From: Apostichopus japonicus
Lineage: Eukaryota; Echinodermata; Holothuroidea; Aspidochirotida; Stichopodidae
NCBI RefSeq assembly: GCF_037975245.1
Contig: NC_092582.1
Span: forward strand, 20,670,577 to 20,734,576
Length of the DNA: 64,000 bases
Direction: 5' to 3'
Shown here: positions 10,858 to 22,045 of the stretch, piece after piece
How the letters are laid out: each line of letters begins with the position of its first letter
Numbering within the stretch: position 1 is the stretch's first letter
Translations under genes and position numbers: made by a program
The notes under the pieces: generated by a model
What the model saw: the letters and a program-made list of their open reading frames with translations, nothing else
What the model was told of the DNA's origin: nothing
The model's database searches: none

Positions 10858-11120
10858 TTAGATAGCTCAGTGGTTAATGCCGGTGCCCTCTAATCATAAT
10901 TTCCCCAGTCGAGTCACTCCAAGATTAATGTATGTCGTCCAGTTACAGATTTGTTCACAATTGACAATTCATAATCATGGACGACAAATATGAATCTAAG
11001 AGACTGACTTCTGTCAGCTTGCGGCTTTGATAAACCAATGAGGCTTCTTCGCGAGTTCCTGCTTACAGGAGGATCTAAAATACATACATAAATACATACA
11101 AGCATAAATACATACAAGCA
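10858..11120 (+). mobile_element. tRNA-derived SINE, family with (ATAC)n tail, copy 1
   Basis: The head contains an A-box-like segment (TAGCTCAGTGGTTAATGCC). The body ends GTCAGCTTGCGGCTTTGATA, then GAGGCTTCTTCGCGAGTTCC and TGCTTACAGGAGGATC, and the 3' tail is ATACATACATAAATACATAC repeats. The copy at 17213-17838 (minus strand) shares the head, the CAGCTTGCG...GAGGCTTCTT.CGCGAGTTCCTGCTT body block and the ATAC tail. The B box here has decayed. Confidence 0.8.
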
Positions 11121-11743
11121 TTAATGCAATCAACAAAGGCCTGCAGTGTAATACTTATATGATGTAATTCACTTTATAAAAATGACCACTGAAAATAAAC
11201 AATGTTATCTTTGGTGTCGTGGCTTCACATGTGCAACATCATTCTTGTTCTAATATGTTAAGAATATAACTTATATTTTCGTTCCGTTTACACTAAATTC
11301 TGGTCATATATTCATAGCCATGATTCGTGAGGTTCCACTCGTGGACATTAAGTAACCTACGTTATGCGCCCCAAGTTTTGAACGATGCTAACGAACTTCG
11401 AATAAGCTATTAGTGTAATATATAACGAAGTACTGTGATGTATAGATTGAATACAATTATATCAGTGCACGAAGCTACTGTATGATGCTTTAACGATTCC
11501 ATACGCATCACATTTCCTTTAAACTTGATAGTACTTACGTCATCAGGCCTCAAATTAACACTGAATTCAGCACAATGATCGTGTCATTAGCGACACATGA
11601 CCAGAGTGTAGTGGGATGCATGGCGTCTTCTCTTGATTTCAAGTTTGTGAAAAGAAGCGGAAAGAGTCATGGTCAGTTTTATTCAAATATTGTCTTAAGC
11701 CTGAGATCAATTTTTCTCCAGTGTTGAATGTTAAGAGGACAAA
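11121..11743. other. upstream region of the TMEM121-like gene
   Basis: No mobile-element ends are visible. This stretch presumably contains the promoter and 5' UTR. No TATA box is called with confidence. Confidence 0.35.
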
Positions 11744-12709
11744 ATGTCAGACATCAAGGAAAATAAACGGTCTATTGTGGTGGATGTGTTGATTAGATGC
11801 TTGTGCATTTTAGTCTATAGCGCCCAATCCATGTTTTTGGATCAATTCATTTTACACTTTGATAAATCAGATGTGAATATCAGGAAAGGTTACGTTTGGA
11901 TAGCTGTAGATGGACTGGTTACAGTTGTTTGGATTTTAGCTTTCATCTTTGCTCGTCTGAGAAGAGAGCATGCGGGATTACCTAAACGACAGCGGGATTT
12001 AATCTGTGAGTTTCCTTACGCATATGCTTCTTGGTTAATGTACTCTGCCGTACTTGTAGCCAAACTAACGACAATATACAACCAACAGACCGAAGAGACC
12101 CATCAACTCTTTAATTCGCATATGTTGAAAATAACAGTCTCTCTGACAGCGGCAATTTACATCTTGTTATCATACAGTCATGAGAAGGACATAAAACATG
12201 ACGAATACCGAGAACAGATGAGAAAAGTTGGTAATACCGTCGGCATCGCGATATTAGATACCGCTGATCTCATGGATCTCCTATACTACTCTAGTGATGA
12301 TGACGAACCTCTCTCCCATACGCTACATTCTGCTATTTTAGCATTCTCCTCAATCTGCTTGATACTACCCGTCATTCCTCTGCTTACTCTACGTCTCATC
12401 GCCGGGAAACAGCTCGCGGTAAAACGACGAAAAAGCCAACTGGAGAAAACTGACCCTTGGAAGCGAGTATACTTGGTCAAATTTGTCTTATACTTGGTCT
12501 TTATTGATATACCATTCTTTGCGATTCGTTTCCATCTGTGGCTGCAGCGAGGCTTACGACTCTCGGTGTTCTTCACCAAAAATATCCTTATGTTTCTGAA
12601 AGCATTTTTGGACATACTTAATAGTTGCCCATCATGGGCGAGGGAGTTTAAACGCAAAAGCGATCGACCGCTGTTGGAACTTGGTGTTGTAGTAACTCTT
12701 AACCGTTAA
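11744..12709 (+). CDS. TMEM121-like multi-pass membrane protein
   Basis: A complete single-exon gene of 321 aa, similar in length to vertebrate TMEM121. Hydrophobic segments lie at about residues 11-30, 50-71, 93-112, 129-144, 195-218 and 243-262, with a further amphipathic one at about 275-292. Similarity to TMEM121/TMEM121B is spread over the protein (family sequences recalled from memory): PYAYASWLMYSAVLVAKLTT (91-110) against YAMILWFLYIFVLEIKL; ILDTADLMDLL (170-180) against VALDLLDLLDMQ; and RLSVFFTKNILMFLKAFLDI (272-291) against [20 protein letters not shown]. A basic loop (KRRKSQ, 227-232) precedes the sixth segment. The start ATG has an AAA before it, a good animal context. The molecular function of this family is not settled; TMEM121 has been linked to heart development. 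The antisense frame at 12286-12657 is a shadow. Confidence 0.78.
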   Translation: MSDIKENKRSIVVDVLIRCLCILVYSAQSMFLDQFILHFDKSDVNIRKGYVWIAVDGLVTVVWILAFIFARLRREHAGLPKRQRDLICEFPYAYASWLMYSAVLVAKLTTIYNQQTEETHQLFNSHMLKITVSLTAAIYILLSYSHEKDIKHDEYREQMRKVGNTVGIAILDTADLMDLLYYSSDDDEPLSHTLHSAILAFSSICLILPVIPLLTLRLIAGKQLAVKRRKSQLEKTDPWKRVYLVKFVLYLVFIDIPFFAIRFHLWLQRGLRLSVFFTKNILMFLKAFLDILNSCPSWAREFKRKSDRPLLELGVVVTLNR

Positions 12710-12817
12710 CAGTGAAAAGGCGGTCTTATGACTATACAAAACACCCAACCATGACTCATTGGAACTGAGACTACTTTTTTTTCATATACAACCAATTTCA
12801 TTAAGGAAAATCGTTGT

Positions 12818-12823
12818 AATAAA
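12818..12823 (+). terminator. poly(A) signal AATAAA of the TMEM121-like gene
   Basis: A canonical AATAAA about 110 bp after the stop codon, in the right position for 3' end processing. It implies a short 3' UTR. Confidence 0.6.
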
Positions 12824-12927
12824 TACTAGCCTACATGCATCATACTGTTAGTAAGTTTCATTGGTCGATTGCATTGTATTTTTAGGCCAGTGTGAGTTAA
12901 GCGGGTGACAAACATACGCCACAAATA

Positions 12928-12962
<35 letters not shown>

Positions 12963-13766
12963 CATTTGTGTATAACTAATATGTTTTATTATTACTGTTT
13001 AAATGGGTACAGCTTTGTTAATATTACCGTCTCGTTTCAATCTACCCAATGTTTCGCTGAGTGACGCGTTAAATTGTTATCAGATACCCTATTTTTTCAG
13101 TAACCTTTCAATGTTTTTCTGTCAGGATGTTTAGAATTCAACGCAAAAAATGCAGTTTTCACATTACTGCGTGTGATCGAACAATCTGATATAAATTTTA
13201 CCAGATTATTTCACTTTCTGTCAAAGCCGATATAATTTTAAATAAACAAACTTTTATAATCAGAAAATCAGTGTTCATATCTTGGTTTATAATTGACATA
13301 ATTTCGTTACTTAACTAACCAGGCTGTACATTTCGAAGCGGTTATAGTTAGCTCATCTATAAAAGAGGTCGAGTCGTCTCCAGGTTATTTGCTAAACAAC
13401 ATCTCAATAACACACCAAACGTTTTTGAATAACAGTTGGGAGAGATGAGGTTTGCAGACGTTCTCTACCCCCCCCCCCACACATACACACCCCTTCCCTC
13501 CCGTCTCCTCTCTCTCTTGTATACAACTATTCGTGCCAGTAGGCAAAAAGTATGTCTATGTGAACTAACGGAAATATGGTTGTTGTTGGTTGGTTGGTTG
13601 TTTCCTCTGAGATATGACAGCTTGTATCATTCTGGTCCCTTTTTCTGCTCATAAAATTGCTCGTTTCCGAAATCAGACATGGATACAAGTATTTATCTAC
13701 CCTAGGGAACTGGTCATGATTCCAATACTTTCGCCGAGTTGATAAACAACAGCAAATTGTATATCA
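12824..13766. other. no gene seen; (CA)n microsatellite
   Basis: Contains a (CA)n run at about 12930-12959 and a C-rich run at 13471-13480. The + frame at 13436-13654 is low-complexity and not supported as a gene. Confidence 0.5.
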
Positions 13767-14144
13767 CAGGGGCGTCTGAAACTATTTTGAATTGGTACTG
13801 CGGATCAGAATTATCGGGGGGGGGGGGACGATTGGTAGGTCAAACTACGCTACGCGCCACCATGGTTGGCGCGTAGCATAATGGAGAAAATTTTGAAACA
13901 ATGCCTCCCAGATTGCAGGAAATGGCACTTCCCGAGCTTGAAAACAAGACTTTTGTGCGTTCTCCCTTGTCTGTTTTTGTACCCGATTAATCTTCTGAAA
14001 CACTTTTTGGAAGTATGTTTCATTTTGGTTGTTTATTTTTTGCCATTTTTTTTTCTTAGTCCTACTTTTTTTCCCCTTTTTTTGGGCGCCGTGATTATTG
14101 GTCCGGCGTTCGCCGGACCTGTCGTACCGGCTCCGACGCCCCTG
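13767..14144. mobile_element. hAT-like MITE, ATCGGTTGGCGC hairpin family, copy 1
   Basis: The ends CAGGGGCGTC and GACGCCCCTG are a perfect 10-bp inverted repeat. Near the left end lies GCGCCACCATGGTTGGCGC, a hairpin also seen at about 19095 and 19798, followed by the shared words CAGATTGCAGGAAA and GGCACTTCCCGAGC. A second hairpin, GTCCGGCGTTCGCCGGAC, lies at 14101-14118. The flanks GTATATCA and TTATCAGC share only TATCA, so the target duplication has decayed or is misplaced. Confidence 0.7.
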
Positions 14145-14700
14145 TTATCAGCAGCTGATATACTTAGTACCTACGTACTTATGTAAACATGTTTTTATAT
14201 TGGGCGTATCAGAACCACGTGGTACTACAAACTGACGAAAGCGTAGGCAGTAAAAGAAAATGGTGTGGGTGTTTGGTATTTTATATATCGTAGATAACTC
14301 CCGCGCATCATATTTCCATACGATATATAATATACTATGGAATTGCGGAGTAAAGTTCAGCATGGGTTACACAATGGGCCGAACATTACATGATATGGAT
14401 GTTGGGAGCTTGGTGTAATATTCATCAACCATAAATTTCTCCTTTATTTGCAATCATCATGAGCAGTCTCAAAGCAAAAGTTATAGGGAGGGGGGTGGAG
14501 TGAATGGGGCAGGGGGTTAGTTTGAGGATACGAGGGAGAAGCAACATGGGCAATAACTATCACCATTAACTCAAAGGACTGCTTTAACTACGGACAGTTT
14601 TAACCAGGTCGATATCTTAAGCAACGGACAATTCTGTTCCCTGACGTCACTGGGTATATTCATCTTGACTGTTCGTTGGGAAGATTCATGATACTGTAAG
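14145..14700. other. no gene seen
   Basis: Only short frames without family signatures are present. A G-rich run lies near 14487-14513. Confidence 0.35.
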
Positions 14701-14779
14701 ATGATATAAAGGAATCGTCTTTAAAAGACCTTGAAATATAACTTTAGGGAGACGTTTTTGTCTTGATAATAAAAGAAAA

Positions 14780-15010
14780 AGAGAGTGTTGATAGATGATG
14801 ACGTCACTTCCTCATTGCATATCTAAAGGTTAAGGTTAATCAACTCTTCTATCAATTTTAATAATTCAGCCAAAAGCATCATGTTCTTATTAATATCATA
14901 TGAACAACAGAGAGCATCGTTGGATGACATTGAGCACCATCTGTGCTCGACACATTTGTATATGCATTGTTAATATGTCATGTGAGGGCTATAAAATGTC
15001 TTATTTTCCC
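14780..15010. repeat. diverged dispersed repeat, copy 1
   Basis: It resembles 24950-25140 in the same orientation. Aligned words are GATGACGTCACTTCCTCATT against GGTGACGTCAGCTCCTCATT; CATATGAACAACAGAGAGCA against CATATAAGCAACAGAGCACC; and GGATGACATTGAGCACCAT against GGATGGCATTCAACACCAT. The ends are not defined and there is no coding. Confidence 0.55.
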
Positions 15011-17212
15011 ATTGACTTTAGTGTTATCTGATGGAACTGATCTAATAGTCGGTGTGTTAGACTACATAGTCCAGTCACTTTAACTGATGAATGTCAACTG
15101 CTTAAAGCGTTGTAGTTTGAAAGAAGAAATAGAAAAGGAACAAACATTGAATTCGATAAGGAAGACAGGTCTAATGATAATGATAAGAAAAAAAAAGAAG
15201 GAAAAAAAACGGAAAAAATGATGAAATGAAAAGAAAAGAAGAGTTCTTCCTTCCTGCCTGACTAAACTTAAATAAACTTAAATTAAAAAAATACTAATCT
15301 GTTCATTACGATTCCAGTTCATATCAAATGTTACAAACACAAACCCGTATATCACATATATACGTGTGCAGTAGATTATGAAAAGTGGGAGTTTTATTGT
15401 CTCAGTGTTGCTTATTTCTTGTTTTCGAGAATTCATAAACAACTTCATATCACTAAATATCTAACAGTGACTTTCAAATCATTGTACCCCATTTTTTTTT
15501 TTTTTATGAAATTTAAGATTTTGACAACCTTGAATAATTTTAAAGATAAGATATAGATGCATTTGCAGTTATCATCATGCAAATATTGGTATTATCAACT
15601 GCATTGATTGCCTTCTTGTTGCAACCATGATTGGTCCATTGTGTCAGCAGCCAGTGTCTTTATCGTCTGCATACTATATCAAACTGATTCAAAAATCATC
15701 TGCAGAGGATTTCGAGATTTGCGGAATAGTGTCGGAACCTCTACATTTCCTTTTTTGTACGAAATACTCGTATAAGTTTTAATATAACAATGTTTTAGGG
15801 ATTTTTTTTAGGCAAAAGTTGACACCATTTACAACCTGATTTTTAATTTTCAGCTAGAATGCCTGTCCTACAGATACAATGGAAATTAGATCGAATTATA
15901 GCTCAGCGGTTTTGTAAGTGTTTTATAAAGTTTATAGACGTGAGGTGGATGGTAACGTTACAGACAGACGTGTTCTTTGCTCAAATCGTCGGGGATAAAA
16001 TGAATGGCATCTATCACCAATGAGGTGTGTAATGTATATAAAAACTCACTGCAAGTAATCAATAATAAAGACAAAGCTTGTGTATTGGCGATTTGTATCT
16101 AGCCAATGTACTAAACATAGTCGTTATAGAGGTCGAAACTAAAGGAGGAGAATGAACCAAAATGTGACGCAAGAATTATTCAGACAACCATAAGCATGTG
16201 GATCGTGAACCACGAAGGTTCAACGTTACATAAAAACATAAAATCCATCACAAAAGCTCAAGCGTTCGAAGCATTTCCGATTTATAGGAATTACTTTGCA
16301 GCAAGCTTTTCTGTACGAGTTTGACCAATTCCATATAAAGCCTATACTATAATCGCGTGCCGGTAATTCACCTTCCACAGGAACGACGGAGAAGGGGGGG
16401 GGGGGGGGGTGGGCTGACGTGTGGATTTATCCGTCACTTTTTGCTTTGCCATGTCTAAGCATATGTAATAATTACCCAGGCAGATGTAATCATTGAAAAT
16501 TCGAGTCAATGTTAAAATTATGACTGCATAGCACATAGGTATATACCGACGTAAAAGCAATGCCCGGTTTCATTTCTACGAGGAAATTGTCAGCTAGCTA
16601 ACCGTCAAATTATCATTTTGGGTTTTGTTATAGGCCTACCAAAGTCCGTGGAAGTTTTGGCTTTTTCCTCTAAACTTTCTATAAAAGGTGGAAAGTTTGA
16701 TGAAAACAACCGAAATCATTCAACAGTTTATTTGGACCTTTCTTTATACCCTCATACACTCTCCTACTTTATTGAGTACCACCTAATTATATAGTTATCC
16801 CGAATTTTCAAGAAAAGTTGATATTTTGATATTAAAATAGCCTGTTGAACTTTTTAAACGTTACAATTTCAAGGAATAAATCCAAATATTTGGGAGATAT
16901 CGTGATTGTGTCATTTAGTCAGGTTATGATCACAAATTGTTGCCAGGAGGTGAAAACGAGGCTATTCCCTTAGCTATTCTTCTTTTTTTCTCTTTTCATT
17001 TTTCCTTTTTTTTTTCATTTGCAAGCTGAATTTACACACTTGACACTGAAAACATTGAAAGCATAACTTATTAGGTACCTGCTCAGAAATTCAACATGTT
17101 CGATCCACCATTATTTTGGGGAAATAGGTACTGCAATAAATAATAAGTTTATAAAAATCAATGCAAATGAGAATCGGACTGTAAATATTTTGATTGGTTC
17201 AAGCTATCACGT
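15011..17212. other. 2.2-kb stretch without recognisable gene
   Basis: Contains a purine-rich A/G tract (about 15185-15245), a T run (15491-15506), a G run (16395-16410) and a T-rich run near 16980-17020. The frame at 16342-16560 (-) is interrupted by the low-complexity run and has no family signature. No element with defined ends was found. Confidence 0.4.
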
Positions 17213-17617
17213 TTGTATGTATGTATGTATGTATGTATGTATGTATGTATGTATGTATGTATGTATGTATGTATGTATGTATGTATGTATGTATGTATGT
17301 ATGTATGTATGTATGTATGTATGTATGTATGTATGTATGTATGTATGTATGTATGTATGTATGTATGTATGTATGTATGTATGTATGTATGTATGTATGT
17401 ATGTATGTATGTATGTATGTATGTGTGTATGTATGTATGTATGTATGTATGTATGTATGTATGTATGTGTGTATGTATGTATGTATGTATGTATGTATGT
17501 ATGTATGTATGTATGTATGTATGTATGTATGTATGTATGTATGTATGTATGTGTGTGTGTATGTATGTATGTATGTATGTATGTATGCGTGTATGTATGT
17601 ATGTATGTATATGTGAT
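17213..17617. repeat. (GTAT)n microsatellite, about 101 units
   Basis: A tandem 4-bp repeat of GTAT on the + strand with about five point interruptions, clustered in the right third (towards the SINE body). It is the expanded tail of the SINE above. Confidence 0.98.
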
Positions 17618-17838
17618 CTTCCCGCAAGCAGGAACTCGCGAAAGAAGCCATGGAGGCTTATAGACTCGCAAGCTGACCGAAGCCAATCTCTCGGCACACA
17701 TCCATTTAACGTCCATGTCGGGAAGTTGTTATTGTACAACACCCTTGCCATACGACACACATTGCTGTCGGCGGGAATCGAACCGGGGATCTCATGACTG
17801 GGAGACGCCGGCGTTAACCACTAGGCTATACACTCCGT
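17213..17838 (-). mobile_element. tRNA-derived SINE, (ATAC)n-tail family, copy 2 with giant tail
   Basis: On the minus strand from about 17838 the head reads TAGCCTAGTGGTTAACGCC (A box), then CCCCGGTTCGATTCCCGC (B box in a T-arm). The body ends GGTCAGCTTGCG...GCTTCTTTCGCGAGTTCCTG with CTTGCGGGAAGATC, as in the copy at 10858-11120. The 3' tail is the ATAC repeat, here about 405 bp long (17213-17617) and nearly perfect apart from a few TGTG and one GCGT interruption. The frames made of IHTY or MYVC repeats come only from this tail. Confidence 0.85.
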
Positions 17839-19012
17839 TTGTCTGTCGAAGAACTTTTAAGTTGCTATTCACCTGCAGGGTGGATTAACATGTTCTTACC
17901 TATTGGGTATATCGTTAATCTCTATCACATACACACCTGATGATGGTTGGGTGTGCTTCTGCTGCCTTAACTAAGACTCTTCTAAGAAGGGTATGTAAAG
18001 ATATTATTAGAGAATTATATGGTATACACGCATTAACAGATGCATGCATATAGCATTGGCGAATTAGGTTTAGGAGGCTGACTTGTTTATGGCAATAGCC
18101 AGATGCGAATGAAGTATCTTGTGAGCTAGGGGGCATTCACGCCCTCCGTCCTTGCGCACGCCATTGGCTTTTAGTGCTGTTGTCAGATAATGGTACCGCT
18201 TGGAACTACATCGTGACTGGTTTGCGTTACTTTTACCAAACAAACGTAATACAAAAACATAACTGGATCTATCCACTAACAAGTAACGAATTGTCAACGA
18301 ATTTAATTTATAGTCTTCTATTTCTCATTTCGAACCCATGAAAGGGGTATATAATCGTCCCTGGTCCTACCGATGGAATACCATTATACACGGTGCTTTT
18401 TCAGGGACCCTTAGTTTCCTCGAAGAGATCGAGTTTGATTTCTCAGATTGCGAAACAAAATGTTAGCAAAGTTTATTTTTCAGCAATAATTATGGATGCA
18501 AATGAGCCTCACATACGTACCTCAAGTAAGAGGATATTAATGTCAATGTGCTTAATGTCTTTTCGTCGTTATATAGTCATCAATTGCACGCTTGATACGT
18601 GTTACCGGAAGCCGAATAAAACGCTAAACGTTCACTGTGAATTCTGGACTGCTCACATAGCGTTAAAATCTTGTCGTATATGTTTCAGTAATATGAAAGC
18701 AAAATCTCTCTCTATTGTTATAAACTTGTTTCGAATAAGGAAGATGTGGTTCGTCAATGAGTATCGACAAAATCCATTAGTGTTTTACGTGTTGCACATA
18801 ACGGGGACTACTTGGTATTCCAGTAATGGCAGTTTTCTTCATCTGTTCATTGTTCAAACGTATACTTGTAGTCCATTGACTTGAAAAACAAATAGAACAA
18901 GGAATCGGATAACATTCTTCCTAGATCAAAACAGTTTTATCCTGAGACGTGTACAAAGAACAGATCAACTGAATTAGAGTTGACATCCCCGAAGATCATG
19001 TGTAGTATAGGC
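17839..19012. other. no convincing gene
   Basis: The frame at 18393-18884 (+, 163 codons) is the longest here. It has no signal peptide, domain or repeat I recognise and no visible exon partners, so I leave it uncalled. Other frames are short. Confidence 0.35.
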
Positions 19013-20202
19013 CAGGGGCGTCAATCCGATTTGAAACGTGGGGGGGGGGACGGAATCGATTCGAGTATTCCGGCCGTAAGTACTATCTAAGCGGAGCGCC
19101 ACCATCGGTTGGCGCGCAGCGTACAAGAAAATTTTTCTTCTGGCAGACCCCTTAGATTGCAGGAAAGGGCACTTCCCGTGCATTATGGCAGAAAGCAACA
19201 CCCCTAAAATTGATAAAAATTTCCGGCAATTTTTTTTGGGGGGAAATATTCTCGAAGGAAGTGATCGCCATTTATTCCTAAGTTTACCAATTCCTCGTCT
19301 CCCAGAAGCGCCCAACATTTAAGATATCGAAACATTTTCGTGTTGGCTGATCCATGATCACCGCCCATCAAGGGCGGCGGAAGCACTTTTAATCTGGGGG
19401 GGGCACCGACATCAAAGGGCACTTTGCAGCAATTCGATTGGACTGATGCAGCCTTATATTTAGTTCCCTTTACAACTCTTATTGTATTATCTTAATTGTG
19501 TACACACATCACTCCATCAACGCCCCCCCCCCCCTCTCAAGGAAAATATGCATACTAGCACTGCAATATCCAATGTGCAAATTGGGAAACAAGGAACAAG
19601 TTTTCTTTTGAGACAAAATGAGGCGAAATCATGCTAATTGCTAATGTAGGAATCTTCCGAATTAGAGTTTATTTTTGTTAATATCTTAACAAATTTGTTT
19701 CATTCGAAATAGCTTTGAGTTTGACCCACAGAAATTCACTAAGAGTCAGAGGCGTAGCCAGGAGTTGCAAAGTTGTATGCACGACTATCTGAGCGGAGCG
19801 CCACCATCGGTTGGCGCAGAGCGTAGTAGGAAATTTTTGGTTTAACAAACCCCTCAGATGGCCGAAAAAGGGCCCTTCCCGAGTGTTCATTCTGGTTCCC
19901 TGGCCTCTTGCTAACTTGAGACACCTCAATTTTTATGTAGAAAATGGGCACATTTTTAACCTGGGGAAAAGTGGGGGCACGTGCGCCCTGTGCCCCCGGT
20001 TCCGCCGCCCTTGCCGCCCATGCCCGTGAGAAGTGGTGACTGGGTGAAGAAAAAGCCATGCCGTGTGAAAACATGGGCAGAAAAATTGAATATTTAGTCT
20101 ACTTTTCGATTTCGAAAACACTTTTTTTTAAATTATGACAAAAATTTTTTTTGGGGGGGGGGGGGCTATGCCCCCCGGGCCCCAATGGGCACGACGCCAC
20201 TG
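19013..20202. mobile_element. probable outer hAT-like MITE carrying a nested MITE
   Basis: The left end CAGGGGCGTC and the right end GACGCCACTG match at 9 of 10 bases as an inverted repeat. Near the left end is the GCGCCACCATCGGTTGGCGC hairpin shared with 13767-14144. Removing the nested element (19369-20013 plus one target copy) leaves about 537 bp. The flanking 8-mers do not match, so the right border may be misplaced. Confidence 0.45.
19369..20013. mobile_element. hAT-type MITE (645 bp) with exact 8-bp target duplication
   Basis: The ends CAAGGGCGGCGGAA and TTCCGCCGCCCTTG are a perfect 14-bp inverted repeat. The flanks CCGCCCAT (19361-19368) and CCGCCCAT (20014-20021) are identical. Inside, at 19747, begins CAGAGGCGTAGCCAGG with another GCGCCACC...GGTTGGCGC hairpin, so it has itself absorbed a piece of a related element. 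It is non-coding. Confidence 0.9.
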
Positions 20203-20231
20203 ACCCCAGGGCCTCAGATATAGGCCCATTG

Positions 20232-20596
20232 CAGGGGTGGGCAACCTTTTGAATGAATGGGCCAGATTTTAGGAGTGAAAGATTGACAGGGCCGCACCTA
20301 ACCAACGGCCTGCTGCTGATTTCAAACCTTTGATTCCGAGGACGTTCAAGCAATAGGTGTGTGTACTTAATCTGTATTCACAAAACCATAATGTCAATAC
20401 AGTCCTGTTGATAATTAATGGTGATCATAGACCAACCTGACAGCATCATAAGTGCAGATAAATTCTAAGCAGCTAGCTCGTTTTGCAAAATTGTTTTGCA
20501 AAATAGATTGATTTTTTTTCTTTTTCTTGAGACATCTCACGGGCCGCAAAAAAATCACTGGCGGGCCGCATGTGGCCCGCAGGTTGCCCACCCCTG
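20232..20596. mobile_element. hAT-type MITE (365 bp), GGGTGGGCAACCT family
   Basis: The ends CAGGGGTGGGCAACCT and AGGTTGCCCACCCCTG form a perfect 16-bp inverted repeat. A subterminal GGGCCGCA/TGCGGCCC-like block is repeated near the right end. The flanking 8-mers GCCCATTG and GTCTATAG agree at 5 of 8 positions, as expected of an aged hAT duplication. Elements with this terminus are widespread in animal genomes (from memory). Confidence 0.88.
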
Positions 20597-21480
20597 GTCT
20601 ATAGGAACGATGTCCCAAAATTTCCCCAGACATATAGGCGAAGGAAGCTGTCCGCCGCGACTGCATGTGAGTTTCTCGACTTTCTGTCCTGGGAGTCATA
20701 CCACAAAATGGTGCATTTCCTCATACGCCATTATTAATAATTTAAATAACTAACTAATAAGGCACAGCCCATATCCGAGTTCGTATAGCGAGCTTAGCGC
20801 AAATTTGGCGCCAGCATGTTAAACCAGGTTGCTAGGTCTACGAGAATACATTTACATGAAATTTGAAAACAAGGATAGCAAGAAAAACCACTTTTATTAT
20901 GTTTTCAGGACCTCACACATGCGCATGTATCGTCAGACTTAGAAAAGGTCCCATGTGAGTGGTGGCTAAAGTGATGAAGGCATGAAAATAAATCAGTAAT
21001 TGTTCGTTGGAGTCCTCAAGCAAGTTACCTCGGTTGCTAGGTGGATCTGCCTCTGGTTATCGGGAGAATTCTGGTCGGAGCGTACTATGTAACCACCATG
21101 TACCCAGGGACGTAGCTAAGGCCTGATGATTGGGGGGGGGGGGGGAGTGTAGTGGCTGAATATCGGTTTTGAAGCCAGAAAATTCCAACTGCTGCTTTGT
21201 ACCCCCACCCTCCCGCTACTCGTCAACGATACGGTCAGTGTCAGTCAGAAAACCCAATCTTTCGCGACTGCACTTCTGTTACGAACTTGTTGCGATACAT
21301 TTGTACCCACTGACACTCATTTCAAAAACTTATTGGCCCCCCTCCCCCCACCCCAACCGAATATTTTTGTGAAATTCGGGCAATATGCTGATAGCTTTTT
21401 GGATAATTCGCAATGTGTTTTTCAGTGGTTATACTGATATTACCCAACAATTATCACCAATACGGAAGGGTAATAAGACG
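20597..21480. other. no gene seen; fragment of MITE end at 21107
   Basis: At about 21107 the sequence CAGGGACGTAGCTAAGG followed by a G run looks like the left end of a GACGT-type MITE, but no right end is found. Otherwise only short frames occur. Confidence 0.35.
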
Positions 21481-21498
21481 GAAAATGATTGTATGCTA

Positions 21499-22009
21499 TA
21501 AAGTAAAGTAAAGTAAAGTAAAATTTATTGATATCAATCATAAAATGAAGACATAATAAAATGGAATCCGCAGCTTAAAAATATACAAAAATATGATAAA
21601 AATTTCATCTAGTTATGTGACAATTCAAAAGCTTAATACTCCTCGGTAAAAAAGAATGTCTAAAGCGTTCAGTACGCATACGAGGTAGGGTATACAACCT
21701 ACGTGGAATGGTGTAAAACTTATGGAGAGGATGGTCAGGATCAGTCAAAATCCCTCTTACATACTGAAGTACAATATCTTCAATGTACTGATCATCTACA
21801 GAATAAAACTTTCTAAAATGTCTGTTAATCAAATTGAGTTGTGTTTTGAAACAGGAAGAGAGCCACACAGGAGCACAATAGACCATGAGGGAAAGCACCA
21901 TGGAACGGAAGAGCCAAAGCTGTTTCTCATATTCTAGACCAAATCCTCCCAACCTATAAATACAATATAACCGCTGCTTTATTTGCATGCGATGTAAAAA
22001 CCGATGCAT
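21499..22009 (-). mobile_element. 5'-truncated LINE with (TTTAC)n tail
   Basis: Reading on the minus strand, 21605-22009 encodes 134 aa resembling the C terminus of a CR1/L2-like LINE ORF2: LFRSMVLSLMVYCAPVWLSS (the Y-C-x-P-V-W block after the reverse transcriptase palm) and near the end RHSFLPRSIKLLN, like the typical RHSFIPR-IRLWN ending. The 3' UTR is short and terminates in a TTTAC tandem tail (21499-21521). Everything upstream of the thumb is missing. It is a dead copy with an intact end. Confidence 0.75.
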
Positions 22010-22045
22010 GCCTGTATGATATGCATATGATCATGTGTGATGCGC

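Noticed and set aside
12286-12657. 123-codon frame antisense to the TMEM121-like gene
   Set aside because: A shadow of a well-supported coding sequence on the other strand.
17158-17797. Frames of IHTY or MYVC repeats on both strands
   Set aside because: Direct translation of the 4-bp microsatellite tail of a SINE.
18393-18884. 163-codon open frame
   Set aside because: No domain, signal peptide, homologue or splice partner that I recognise; its length is within chance for this much AT-moderate sequence.
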